A DNA stretch of 29,636 bases from RGIG5057 sp964642045 (GTDB lineage Bacteria > Bacillota > Clostridia > TANB77 > CAG-465), in contig CAZXLZ010000009.1 of the NCBI GenBank assembly GCA_964642045.1, positions 1 through 29,636 on the forward strand, in the 5' to 3' direction. Numbering within the stretch: position 1 is the first letter of the stretch; each line of letters starts with the position of its first letter. The position numbers were made by a program, and so were the translations under genes. Of this stretch, positions 22,691 through 29,636 are shown one piece after another. The notes under the pieces are model-generated. The model saw nothing but the letters and a program-made list of their open reading frames with translations, had not been told where the DNA came from and made no database searches.

Positions 22691-24079
22691 ATGAAAAAAG
22701 TAGTACAACTTAAAAAGAATGAGTATTTAAGAGTAGGAGATTTTGATTATTTTCGGACTCCAAATGGTAGTTTGGCATTCATTAAGTCTACAAATATTGT
22801 AATGCAAACCTCTGAAGAAGATGAAGTTAACATTATAATTTTAGAAGAAGGAGATATAAAAGGAGTAGTCTTTAAGGTAAATGATAAATACTACACGCAT
22901 GACCTCAAAGTTTGCCTTAATGAAGATTTTGATATCGATGACTTTGGAAAAATTTATGTCTATAATAAAAGAAACAAAAAATATATTTTCATAGAATATA
23001 TTACTAAAAGCGGCAAAGGAGTTATAGACATAAGTGAAGGTATCATCATTTCACATTTAAAAGGCTACTATGAGATATCATTTGAAAATGGTATATTTTA
23101 TGCAAACTTAAAATATGATGATGGAAACTGTAATTATCATATATTGGATATAAAAGGTAGTATTCTTAGTGAATCTGAAAATAGATTAAAAAAGGTAGAT
23201 GGTTATGGAATATATTACTCAGAAAATCATATCTTTATGGATTTAAAGAAAAATTCTAATGACATTTATATTGCTACTGATAATGAAACAGTCTATGGTA
23301 ATGATTGGTTTGAAGTCCCCGAAAATGTATTATCTGTCGAAGTTATAATGCTTAATGGGAAAGCTAAAATTATAAAAGTCTTAGGCAAAGATAAGGATTA
23401 CTATTTTAACTGCAAAGGAGAATACTATGCTACATTAAAAACATCTAAGGTTAAAGTTTTAAGACAAACCGTACTTGTTATAAAAGAATATGAAGGAGAA
23501 TTATGCACTAAGCTTACTCTGTTAGATGAAAAAGACTATTATGCTGCTATTCAAAGTAAAAAAGGTATCTTTTACTTAGGGGAAGGTGATTATTATACTT
23601 ATTTCTATAAAACAGGGGAAGGTAATATTTTTGTTACGTATCTTGGAAAATGTATTTTTAACAAAATAGCAGAAAATGTACCTGAATGTGAATTAGAGCT
23701 TTACTATAATCATAATCACTCTGAAAGTGGAATTCCGCCATATGTTATAATTGGTAAAAAGGAAGATGTACCATGCTTTTATTTAGGTATTGATTATATA
23801 GAGAAAAGTTCAAGCGATGATTCTAAAGAATATACAGTGGTAAAAGTTGTATGTCAAGGTGAAATTAACGAAGTATCTAAAGTAGATGAAGAAAATTCAT
23901 TTAAATGTAGAGCTGGAAAATACATATTTGTCATAGAAGAAAATGAATATGGAGAGCAATTTATTCCTTTTTTCACAACTGGAGTTTCTTGCGAGAAAAC
24001 TGCACTTGTTCGTGATGATGGTGAAGAAGAAGTATATTTGGTAAGGTTAGAAAACGGCAAAATTAAAATTTTTAATTAA
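22691..24079 (+). CDS. Paralogue family C, member 3 (462 residues)
   Basis: Homologue of the 21237 and 19587 products. AAAGGAGAA precedes ATG. Its central signature is YEISFENGIFYANLKYDDG, then YHILDIKGSILSESENRL and VDGYGIYYSENHIF. IAENVPECELE matches MAEDVPECDYF of member 2, and EINEVSKVDEENSFKCRAGK matches VIDKVSRGFTNNFFICKI. It is the most acidic of the three, notably near the end (RDDGEEEVYLVRLENGKI). The conserved spacing of blocks over the full length shows duplication of the complete gene followed by strong divergence. It ends in a terminator shared with the convergent ttcA-like gene. Confidence 0.82.
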   Translation: MKKVVQLKKNEYLRVGDFDYFRTPNGSLAFIKSTNIVMQTSEEDEVNIIILEEGDIKGVVFKVNDKYYTHDLKVCLNEDFDIDDFGKIYVYNKRNKKYIFIEYITKSGKGVIDISEGIIISHLKGYYEISFENGIFYANLKYDDGNCNYHILDIKGSILSESENRLKKVDGYGIYYSENHIFMDLKKNSNDIYIATDNETVYGNDWFEVPENVLSVEVIMLNGKAKIIKVLGKDKDYYFNCKGEYYATLKTSKVKVLRQTVLVIKEYEGELCTKLTLLDEKDYYAAIQSKKGIFYLGEGDYYTYFYKTGEGNIFVTYLGKCIFNKIAENVPECELELYYNHNHSESGIPPYVIIGKKEDVPCFYLGIDYIEKSSSDDSKEYTVVKVVCQGEINEVSKVDEENSFKCRAGKYIFVIEENEYGEQFIPFFTTGVSCEKTALVRDDGEEEVYLVRLENGKIKIFN

Positions 24080-24093
24080 CCAAATATTAGAAG

Positions 24094-24128
24094 AATATCT
24101 AGTGGCTAGATGCTACTAGATATTTTTT
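24094..24128 (+). terminator. Hairpin terminator between convergent genes
   Basis: AATATCTAGT (24094-24103) pairs with ACTAGATATT (24115-24124), with three inner pairs. T-run on the plus side; the minus-strand side has only a weak tail. Confidence 0.85.
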
Positions 24129-24131
24129 GTC

Positions 24132-24860
24132 TTATTCTTTATTTGTATCTTTCTTCCACCCAGTTATATCAGAACGTTTTATTGCACCAATTAAATTTTC
24201 CCTTACTTTTGGAATATCTTTTTTTAAGTTTTTTATCATATCCTTCATATATTCTCTTTTTGTTATTCCATCATATGGACAGCATTTATTCATTATAGGG
24301 TAATTATTGTTTTTAGCAGTTATTCTTATCATTTTTTCATCTACATATACAAATGGACGTATAGTTTTTACATCACTTCTAGAAAGGTAAGTAACAGGTG
24401 AAAAAGTATGAATTTTACCGTTTAGAAAAAGTGACATAAGAAGCGTTTCCATAACATCATCAGCATGATGTCCAAGAGCTATTTTATTACATCCATTTTC
24501 TATTGCTATACTGTTTAGCATTCCTCTTCTCATATTCGCACAAAGTGAACAAGGTGATTTTTCTTTCCTTATGTCAAAGACTACTTGTGATATATTAGAG
24601 TGATAAATAATATATTCAATTCCCATATTTTTACACATTTCTTCTAATTTATCAGTTTTAAAAGTTTCGCTTCCTGGATGAATAGTTATAGCAATTATAT
24701 CGAATTTTTTAGGATAAAACTTTTTTAGATAAAAAAGTGCATGAAGAAGTGTTATACTATCCTTACCACCAGAAAGTCCAACAGCAATTTTATCACCATC
24801 ATCAATCATATTAAAGTCATCTATAGCTCTTCTTGCAAGGCCAATAATTCTTTGTAACAT
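24132..24860 (-). CDS. TtcA-like tRNA 2-thiocytidine biosynthesis protein
   Basis: The only minus-strand gene. 242 residues of the PP-loop ATPase superfamily. The pyrophosphate-binding motif SGGKDS is at 30-35. The TtcA/Ncs6 signature PCSLCANMRRG (Cys104, Cys107) is followed by GHHADDVMET (130-139), and a third cysteine site CCPYDG lies at 193-198. Three such cysteines hold the [4Fe-4S] cluster in TtcA, which thiolates C32 of some tRNAs. Clostridial relatives of this size are usually annotated as TtcA-family; the exact tRNA target is not proven. AAGGAG (24869-24874, minus strand) precedes ATG. It is divergent from recJ, with its own promoter. Confidence 0.88.
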   Translation of the reverse strand: MLQRIIGLARRAIDDFNMIDDGDKIAVGLSGGKDSITLLHALFYLKKFYPKKFDIIAITIHPGSETFKTDKLEEMCKNMGIEYIIYHSNISQVVFDIRKEKSPCSLCANMRRGMLNSIAIENGCNKIALGHHADDVMETLLMSLFLNGKIHTFSPVTYLSRSDVKTIRPFVYVDEKMIRITAKNNNYPIMNKCCPYDGITKREYMKDMIKNLKKDIPKVRENLIGAIKRSDITGWKKDTNKE

Positions 24861-24886
24861 TTTATTTTCTCCTTAAAAACATATAA

Positions 24887-24915
24887 ATTATATCATTTTA
24901 AATAGTAATATTCAA
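24887..24915 (-). promoter_or_regulatory. Sigma-A promoter of the ttcA-like gene
   Basis: On the minus strand: TTGAAT (24915-24910), 17-base spacer ending in TGA, TATAAT (24892-24887). It lies 27 bases before the start codon. Confidence 0.78.
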
Positions 24916-24971
24916 GGAAATAAAGCGAATGTAACATTAATATTTCAAATTAGCATTTTATATCAAAATAC

Positions 24972-25001
24972 TTTACAAATAAGGAGTAAATATAGTAAAA
25001 T
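24972..25001 (+). promoter_or_regulatory. Possible promoter of recJ
   Basis: TTTACA (24972-24977), 18-base spacer, TAAAAT (24996-25001), 33 bases before the recJ start. Both boxes are one mismatch from consensus. Confidence 0.5.
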
Positions 25002-25033
25002 TTATATGATATTTAGTATTTTTAGGGGGATAT

Positions 25034-26722
25034 ATGCAAAAGAATTGGAACATAAAAAAATATGATGAGGATTTAGTAAATAAAGTTAAGGAAAAATATA
25101 ACATTTCTGATATACTAGCTAGGCTTGTAATATCAAGAAATGTAGAATTTGATGATGTCTCAAGTTACTTAAGGGCAGATCTTAAAAATATAGAAGATCC
25201 ATTTAAGATGAAAGATATGGATAAATTTGTTACAAGAGTTAAAAAAGCTATAGACGAAAAAGAAAATATATGCATTTATGGTGATTATGATGTAGATGGT
25301 ATAACTAGTATTACTGTCCTTTATAGATATCTTAAAGAAAGAGGAGCAAATGTATCATATTACTTGCCAGATAGACTCGTTGAAGGATATGGAGTAAATA
25401 AAGATGCTATAGATGATATATATGAAAATAAAAAAGCAAGCCTAGTAATTACTGTAGATTGTGGAATAACAGCTATAGAAGAAATAAAGTATGCTAAAAA
25501 GAAAAAAATAGATTTTTGTATAACAGATCATCATGAGTGCTTAGATGAGCTTCCAGATGCAGTATGTGTAGTAGACGCTAAAAGAAAAGATGATACATCT
25601 AAATTTAAACATTTAGCTGGTGTAGGTGTAGCATTTAAATGTATGATGGCGCTTTCTAAAGAGTATGACTTAGATGAAAATTCATATCTAAAATACATAG
25701 ATATAGTTGCAATAGGTACAATTTCAGATATAGTATCGCTTACATCTGAAAATAGAATAATAGCAAAGTATGGACTAGAAGCAATAAAAGTTACTAAAAA
25801 TGCTGGACTTTCAGCACTTTTAAAGATAGTTGGATCAAATGAAATAGATAGTAATTTAGTATCTTTTTCATTAGCTCCAAGAATAAATGCTTGTGGAAGA
25901 CTTGGTAATTCTTCACTTGCAGTAGAACTGTTCCTTTGTGATAAAGCTCATGAAGCTATAAAACTTGCAGAAAAACTTGATATGCAAAATAAGCAAAGGC
26001 AAGATATTGAGAAAAAAATATATGAACAAGCTTTAAAACTGGCAACAGAAAGAGGACTAGTAGTTAGAAACTCTATCGTGTTATATAACGAAAATTGGCA
26101 TAGTGGAGTAATAGGAATAGTTGCATCAAAATTAGTAAATATATTCTATAAACCAGTAATACTATTTACTAAGGAAAATGGTGTAGTAAGAGGAAGTGGA
26201 AGATGTCAAACAGGATTTTCACTTTATGGGGCAGTATCTGAATGCAAGGATCTTTTAATTCAGTTTGGTGGTCATGAGCATGCATCAGGTATGACTATAG
26301 ATGAAAATAATATACAAAAGTTTAGCGATAAATTTGAGGAAGTTGTTTCAAAAATTACTACCAAAGATGCAAAAGAAGTAATAGATATAGACGCTGAAAT
26401 ATCAAGAGATGATTTAAATGTAAAGACTGTAAAGGATGTATTTTTAATAAAACCTTATGGACAAATGAATCCAGAACCAGTATTTATATATAAAAATTTA
26501 AGAGTTCAGGCTATAAGTACAATAAAGGATGGAAAACATCTAAAACTTACATTAAGAGACCAAAATAGTCTTATACTTGGAATTGCATTTTCTTGTGGTG
26601 ATAGAAGAGATGAGATTGTAATTGGGGATAAGATAGACATTGTAGCTAATATATCTATAAATACATTTACAAGTCCAAAAACAATACAGTTTATGGTTAA
26701 AGATTTTAGAAAAGTTATATAA
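25034..26722 (+). CDS. recJ: Single-stranded-DNA-specific exonuclease RecJ
   Basis: A 562-residue 5'-3' ssDNA exonuclease for recombinational and mismatch repair. The DHH-family motifs are all present: GDYDVDG (Asp84, Asp86, Asp88), ITVDCGI, TDHHE (Asp165-His166-His167), GVGVAFK, and the DHHA1 motif GGHEHASGM (His414). A C-terminal OB-like domain follows (KHLKLTLRDQNSLILGIAF). The length fits the core RecJ fold without the long extra C-terminal domains of some Firmicutes. ATG follows AGGGGGA closely (about three bases from the last G), tight but usable. A 71-base gap without terminator leads to the beta-CASP gene, so they may be cotranscribed. Confidence 0.95.
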   Translation: MQKNWNIKKYDEDLVNKVKEKYNISDILARLVISRNVEFDDVSSYLRADLKNIEDPFKMKDMDKFVTRVKKAIDEKENICIYGDYDVDGITSITVLYRYLKERGANVSYYLPDRLVEGYGVNKDAIDDIYENKKASLVITVDCGITAIEEIKYAKKKKIDFCITDHHECLDELPDAVCVVDAKRKDDTSKFKHLAGVGVAFKCMMALSKEYDLDENSYLKYIDIVAIGTISDIVSLTSENRIIAKYGLEAIKVTKNAGLSALLKIVGSNEIDSNLVSFSLAPRINACGRLGNSSLAVELFLCDKAHEAIKLAEKLDMQNKQRQDIEKKIYEQALKLATERGLVVRNSIVLYNENWHSGVIGIVASKLVNIFYKPVILFTKENGVVRGSGRCQTGFSLYGAVSECKDLLIQFGGHEHASGMTIDENNIQKFSDKFEEVVSKITTKDAKEVIDIDAEISRDDLNVKTVKDVFLIKPYGQMNPEPVFIYKNLRVQAISTIKDGKHLKLTLRDQNSLILGIAFSCGDRRDEIVIGDKIDIVANISINTFTSPKTIQFMVKDFRKVI

Positions 26723-26793
26723 AAATGGCACTAGTAAAAAATATAGTTTAAATGTAGCAATAAGATTAGCGCTTACTTATTGGAGGATAATAT

Positions 26794-28506
26794 ATGAAAA
26801 TATCTTTTTTCGGTGCAGCACAAACTGTTACTGGTTCGTGCCACATGGTTGAGACTAAAAAACATAAATTTCTTATTGATTGTGGTATGTTTCAAGGAAA
26901 ACTTACTGAGCAAATGCTAAACTACGAGGATTTTCCATTTAATATAAATGAAATTGATTTTGTAATACTTACACATGCACATATTGATCATAGTGGAAGA
27001 ATACCAAAACTATATAAATCAGGATATTCTAATAAGATATATGCAACAAAAGCAACGACTGATCTTTGTTCAATTATGCTTGCAGATAGTGGTCATATTC
27101 AAGAAAAAGAAATAGAATGGGTAAATAAAAAAAGAAAAAGAGCAGGAAAGAAAGATACTGAGCCTATGTATACTGCTCAGGATGGACTAGATTCAGTAAA
27201 ATTATTTGAAAGAGTAAATTATAACGATTTAATTGTGATAGATGATGAAGTAAAATTTAGACTAGTTGATGCAGGACATATGCTTGGCTCAAGTATAGTA
27301 ATTTTAGAAATATCTGAAAAAGGAGAAGAAACTAAAAAAGTAGTATTTTCTGGGGATTTAGGTAATCTAGATATGCCTATTATAAATGATCCAACATATA
27401 TTGATGGGGCAGATTATCTTATCATGGAATCTACTTATGGAAATAGGCTTCATGGAAAAGTTGAAGATCAGTCATCTGAATTTATACAAATAATTTTAGA
27501 TACAATTGAAAGAGGTGGAAATCTAATAATACCATCATTTGCAGTTGGTAGAACCCAGGAACTTTTATACGAACTTAATAAATATGTAACTATACCAGGT
27601 ATAAAAGAAAAATTAGAAAAGATTCCTGTTTATGTTGATAGTCCTCTTGCTGTTAATGCAACTAAAATATTTGAAGATAATCCAGAATATTACGATGAGG
27701 AAGCTCTAAGATATTTAATTAAAGGTGATAATCCTCTTGATTTTACTAATCTACATTTTTGCGTAACATCAGAGGAATCAAAGGCTTTGAATGAGGATAG
27801 TGCTCCAAAAATTATAATATCTGCAAGTGGTATGTGCGAAGTAGGAAGAATAAAACATCATTTAAAGCATAACCTATATAGACCTGAATCTACTATTCTT
27901 TTTGTTGGATATCAGGCTGAAGGTACACTGGGTAAAAAGATAATGTCAGGTGAAAGATTAGTCAAGATTTTTGGTGAGGAAATAGCTGTAAATGCTGAAA
28001 TAAGATATTTAGATGCATTTTCAGGTCATGCAGATAGAAATGGACTTATTACTTGGATTGATAGAATGAAACAAAAACCAAAAAATATATTTTTAGTTCA
28101 TGGTGAATATGTAGGACAGATTGCACTAAAAAATGAGATTTTAGAAAGATTTGGTATAGTATCTGTCATTCCTTCAATTGAAGAAACATATTCTTTAGAA
28201 GGAAAACTTTTAGATACTAAGATAAAATACAATTCTGCTAGATTTGATATTTTAGAGGAACTTTCTTTCTTAAAACAGGATATTGATAATGTTACTAATA
28301 TTGTTAAAGGTGAACTTAAACATTATAATTCTCAGTCAGAACTTGAGGTTATAAAACAGAAACTTGATGAAATAAAACTTGCTATAACTGGTATAAAAAG
28401 TCAAAATGGCATTAATACTGATGAAGAAAAAATACCTAATCTTGTTCCAGTAGAAAAAGAAAAGAAAAAGCCTGGCAGAAAAAAGAAAGTAAAAGAAGAG
28501 GAGTAA
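26794..28506 (+). CDS. Beta-CASP metallo-beta-lactamase nuclease with basic C-terminal tail
   Basis: A 570-residue protein of the MBL/RNA-metabolising beta-CASP group (CPSF73/YsH1-like, different from RNase J). MBL motifs: LTHAHIDHSG (His61, His63, Asp65, His66), DAGHMLGSS (His162), FSGDLGN (Asp188) and SGHAD (His412). The beta-CASP insert carries STYGNRLH, PSFAVGRTQELLYEL and SASGMCEVGRIKHHL. Two zinc ions and RNA 3'-processing-type cleavage are expected for the family. After the core (~470) come a helical, Leu-rich stretch and a Lys-rich end (EKKKPGRKKKVKEEE) resembling an AT-hook-like basic tail, probably for nucleic-acid contact. GGAGGATA precedes ATG. The next gene begins four bases after the stop. 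Confidence 0.92.
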   Translation: MKISFFGAAQTVTGSCHMVETKKHKFLIDCGMFQGKLTEQMLNYEDFPFNINEIDFVILTHAHIDHSGRIPKLYKSGYSNKIYATKATTDLCSIMLADSGHIQEKEIEWVNKKRKRAGKKDTEPMYTAQDGLDSVKLFERVNYNDLIVIDDEVKFRLVDAGHMLGSSIVILEISEKGEETKKVVFSGDLGNLDMPIINDPTYIDGADYLIMESTYGNRLHGKVEDQSSEFIQIILDTIERGGNLIIPSFAVGRTQELLYELNKYVTIPGIKEKLEKIPVYVDSPLAVNATKIFEDNPEYYDEEALRYLIKGDNPLDFTNLHFCVTSEESKALNEDSAPKIIISASGMCEVGRIKHHLKHNLYRPESTILFVGYQAEGTLGKKIMSGERLVKIFGEEIAVNAEIRYLDAFSGHADRNGLITWIDRMKQKPKNIFLVHGEYVGQIALKNEILERFGIVSVIPSIEETYSLEGKLLDTKIKYNSARFDILEELSFLKQDIDNVTNIVKGELKHYNSQSELEVIKQKLDEIKLAITGIKSQNGINTDEEKIPNLVPVEKEKKKPGRKKKVKEEE

Positions 28507-28510
28507 TTTA

Positions 28511-28939
28511 ATGAAAAAATCAGTAGGAATTATAACATTGGTAATTATAGCTATACTTATAATTTTAGTTTTAGTTACAATGAAAGGTAAGTTAGATATG
28601 TCACCATCTAACGTAGAGGTAGTAGATATATATGAAGATGAGATAAATTTCTTTGTTCATGATTTAACAGATAAATCTCTAAAATATACAATAGTTAATA
28701 ATATGGATAGAGGTATTATTTATGATGAGTCATATACCATTGAAAAATATGTAGATGGCATATGGAAATCATATAATATTGCAGTAGATTTCATAGAGAT
28801 AGCTAATATTATTTCTCCTTCAAAAAAGGAAACAAGAGAAATTATTTTTAAAACAACATATGGAAGTTTAGGAAAAGGTAAATTTAGACTTATAAAACAA
28901 ATAGATGGAAAATATATTAGTGCAGAGTTTGAAATATAA
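28511..28939 (+). CDS. Membrane-anchored Ig-like domain protein (Big_14-type), 142 residues
   Basis: An N-terminal helix (VGIITLVIIAILIILVLVTM, ~residues 4-23) anchors an extracytoplasmic beta domain. The pattern IVNNMDRGIIYDESYTIEKY, followed by GIWKSYN, then PSKKETREIIFKTTYGSLGKGKFRL, matches the bacterial immunoglobulin-like domain I know as Big_14. In that family the N-N, Y-E-K and GKxRL positions are typical; the assignment is from memory. It starts four bases after the beta-CASP gene with AAGAGGAG overlapping its end, so the two are cotranscribed. No catalytic motif. A partner or substrate-binding role at the cell surface is only inferred. Confidence 0.78.
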   Translation: MKKSVGIITLVIIAILIILVLVTMKGKLDMSPSNVEVVDIYEDEINFFVHDLTDKSLKYTIVNNMDRGIIYDESYTIEKYVDGIWKSYNIAVDFIEIANIISPSKKETREIIFKTTYGSLGKGKFRLIKQIDGKYISAEFEI

Positions 28940-28947
28940 ATAAAAGG

Positions 28948-28978
28948 TGGATTGCAAGTTATTTGTAATCCATTTTTA
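28948..28978 (+). terminator. Rho-independent terminator of the recJ-side operon
   Basis: TGGATTGCAA (28948-28957) pairs with TTGTAATCCA (28963-28972) with one G-T, loop GTTAT, then a run of five T. Confidence 0.88.
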
Positions 28979-29060
28979 CTTACTAAAATATTTTATCTTA
29001 ATACAAAGATAATAAATATATATTAATTTAATGAATCTTGTAGTATTTAGTGTTAATTTA

Positions 29061-29069
29061 TGCTATACT
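29061..29069 (+). promoter_or_regulatory. Extended -10 promoter of the toxin-antitoxin pair
   Basis: TGC directly before TATACT (29064-29069). No good -35 was found at the right distance (TAGTAT at 29041-29046). It lies 33 bases before the antitoxin ATG. Confidence 0.5.
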
Positions 29070-29102
29070 AATGTTATTAGTCTTAAGAAAGGAGAAAAAT
29101 TT

Positions 29103-29303
29103 ATGTTTGATGAAAAGAAACAAATTCTTGCTACTATTAATACTTTACCTAATAATATTACACTTGATGATTCTACATATACTTTGTATCTTCATTCCAA
29201 ATTAAATAAGAGTAAAAATGATATAAAAAATGGTAGAGTAATTACTATTGATGAATCTAAAGAGAGGATGAGAAAAAAATATGAAAATTTTAATATCAAA
29301 TGA
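29103..29303 (+). CDS. Putative antitoxin of a RelE/ParE-type module (66 residues)
   Basis: The protein begins MFDEKKQILATINTLPNNIT. ATG at 29103 is chosen because AAGAAAGGAG lies eight bases upstream; an in-frame ATG at 29031 lies upstream of the -10 box. The role is inferred from position: it precedes a ParE/RelE toxin and overlaps it by 23 bases. The helix-rich sequence contains TLDDSTYTLYLHSKLNKSKN and ends in a basic helix (ESKERMRKKYENF). That organisation, with an N-terminal binding region and a C-terminal toxin-binding helix containing an ITIDES-like start, resembles antitoxins of the DUF2281/StbD-like or RHH-lacking type. The exact family is not certain. Confidence 0.75.
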   Translation: MFDEKKQILATINTLPNNITLDDSTYTLYLHSKLNKSKNDIKNGRVITIDESKERMRKKYENFNIK

Positions 29304-29598
29304 GGCTCATCAAGATATAGATTCTATTTTTGAATACATATCTAGAGATTCTACTATATATGCAAATGAAACGGCAAAGAATATTTACTCTGTTATATAT
29401 AGACTAGAAAAATCCCCGTATATTGGTAGATATGTTCCAGAATTTTTGAATAAACGTTATAGAGAAGTAGTCTATAAAAGTTATAGAATTTTTTACGAAA
29501 TTTTTTCTAAATCTAATATTGTTTATATACATTTTATTGTTCATGGCAAAAGAAATCTAAAATCATTTTATAAGTCTTATATAAAAAATAATTTTTAA
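29281..29598 (+). CDS. RelE/ParE-superfamily toxin, 105 residues
   Basis: The sequence follows the ParE/RelE plan. The start is MKILISNEAHQDIDSIFEYI, with the helical hairpin containing an AHQDI-x-EYI pattern. SPYIGRYVPEF matches the loop P-x-x-G-R-x-V-P-E(L/F) typical of ParE/YoeB-like toxins. The last strands YREVVYKSYRIFYEIF and VYIHFIVHGKRNL follow the R-x-x-x-x-x-Y-R-I-x-Y pattern, and His/Arg near the end mirror the active-site region. Toxins of this superfamily cleave mRNA on ribosomes or poison gyrase; which applies cannot be told. The gene overlaps the antitoxin by 23 bases. No terminator was seen before the window ends. Confidence 0.88.
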   Translation: MKILISNEAHQDIDSIFEYISRDSTIYANETAKNIYSVIYRLEKSPYIGRYVPEFLNKRYREVVYKSYRIFYEIFSKSNIVYIHFIVHGKRNLKSFYKSYIKNNF

Positions 29599-29636
29599 TT
29601 CAAATAAAAAAATGTTATTATATAATTCCAAAAAAT

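Noticed and set aside
29031..29102. Longer antitoxin from ATG 29031
   Set aside because: It would begin upstream of the -10 box; the ribosome binding site fits ATG 29103.
1..29636. CRISPR array, tRNA/rRNA, insertion sequence or known defence genes
   Set aside because: No regularly spaced repeats, cloverleaf, transposase motifs or defence-domain signatures were seen on either strand.

Overview
This window reads as the chromosome of an AT-rich, low-GC Gram-positive bacterium. A, most likely an uncultured gut-type member of the Clostridia, is an inference from four things: strong AGGAGG-type ribosome binding sites, U-tailed hairpin terminators, AGA/ATA-rich codon use, and a clostridial housekeeping set (UvrC, Mfd, TopB, a PrsA-like foldase, RecJ, a beta-CASP nuclease, DUF378). 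The species cannot be fixed from the sequence. No rRNA, tRNA, CRISPR array, insertion sequence or phage gene was seen. No stretch longer than about 300 bases lacks a gene.

Layout. 3-1199 is the 3' end of a surface protein with an InlB-type repeat. 1407-3916 holds a patatin-like lipase and a UvrC that lacks the usual C-terminal HhH domain. 3957-9990 is a first accessory block of orphan genes: unknown proteins at 4068, 4869, 6362 and 6754, a 49-residue membrane peptide next to a thioredoxin-like protein, a polytopic membrane protein, and an operon made of a broken gene plus three short paralogues. 10094-17866 is a housekeeping block: topoisomerase III, whose only plausible start codon is ATA, Mfd, a membrane-anchored parvulin foldase, a TrmH-type RNA methyltransferase and a DUF378 protein. 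17870-24125 is a second accessory block, with two coiled-coil paralogues on duplicated promoter-leader units and then three tandem paralogues of about 460-490 residues. 24132-28939 holds a TtcA-like tRNA thiolase (the only minus-strand gene), RecJ, a beta-CASP metallo-beta-lactamase nuclease and a membrane-anchored Ig-like protein. 29103-29598 is a RelE/ParE-type toxin-antitoxin pair.

How the genes relate. UvrC, Mfd, TopB and RecJ are all DNA repair or topology factors; Mfd recruits UvrA during transcription-coupled repair, ahead of UvrC incision. The accessory blocks have no recognisable function but share an architecture: compact one- to four-gene units, ended by hairpins and driven by near-perfect sigma-A promoters. 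Five of these are exactly TTGACA-N14-TGATATAAT. Tandem duplication is the repeated theme, seen in three families.

Strongest leads: the 50-base perfectly conserved promoter/leader core upstream of two strongly diverged paralogues, the three paralogue families, the ATA start of topB, and the HhH-less UvrC. No complete new system can be demonstrated from sequence alone.
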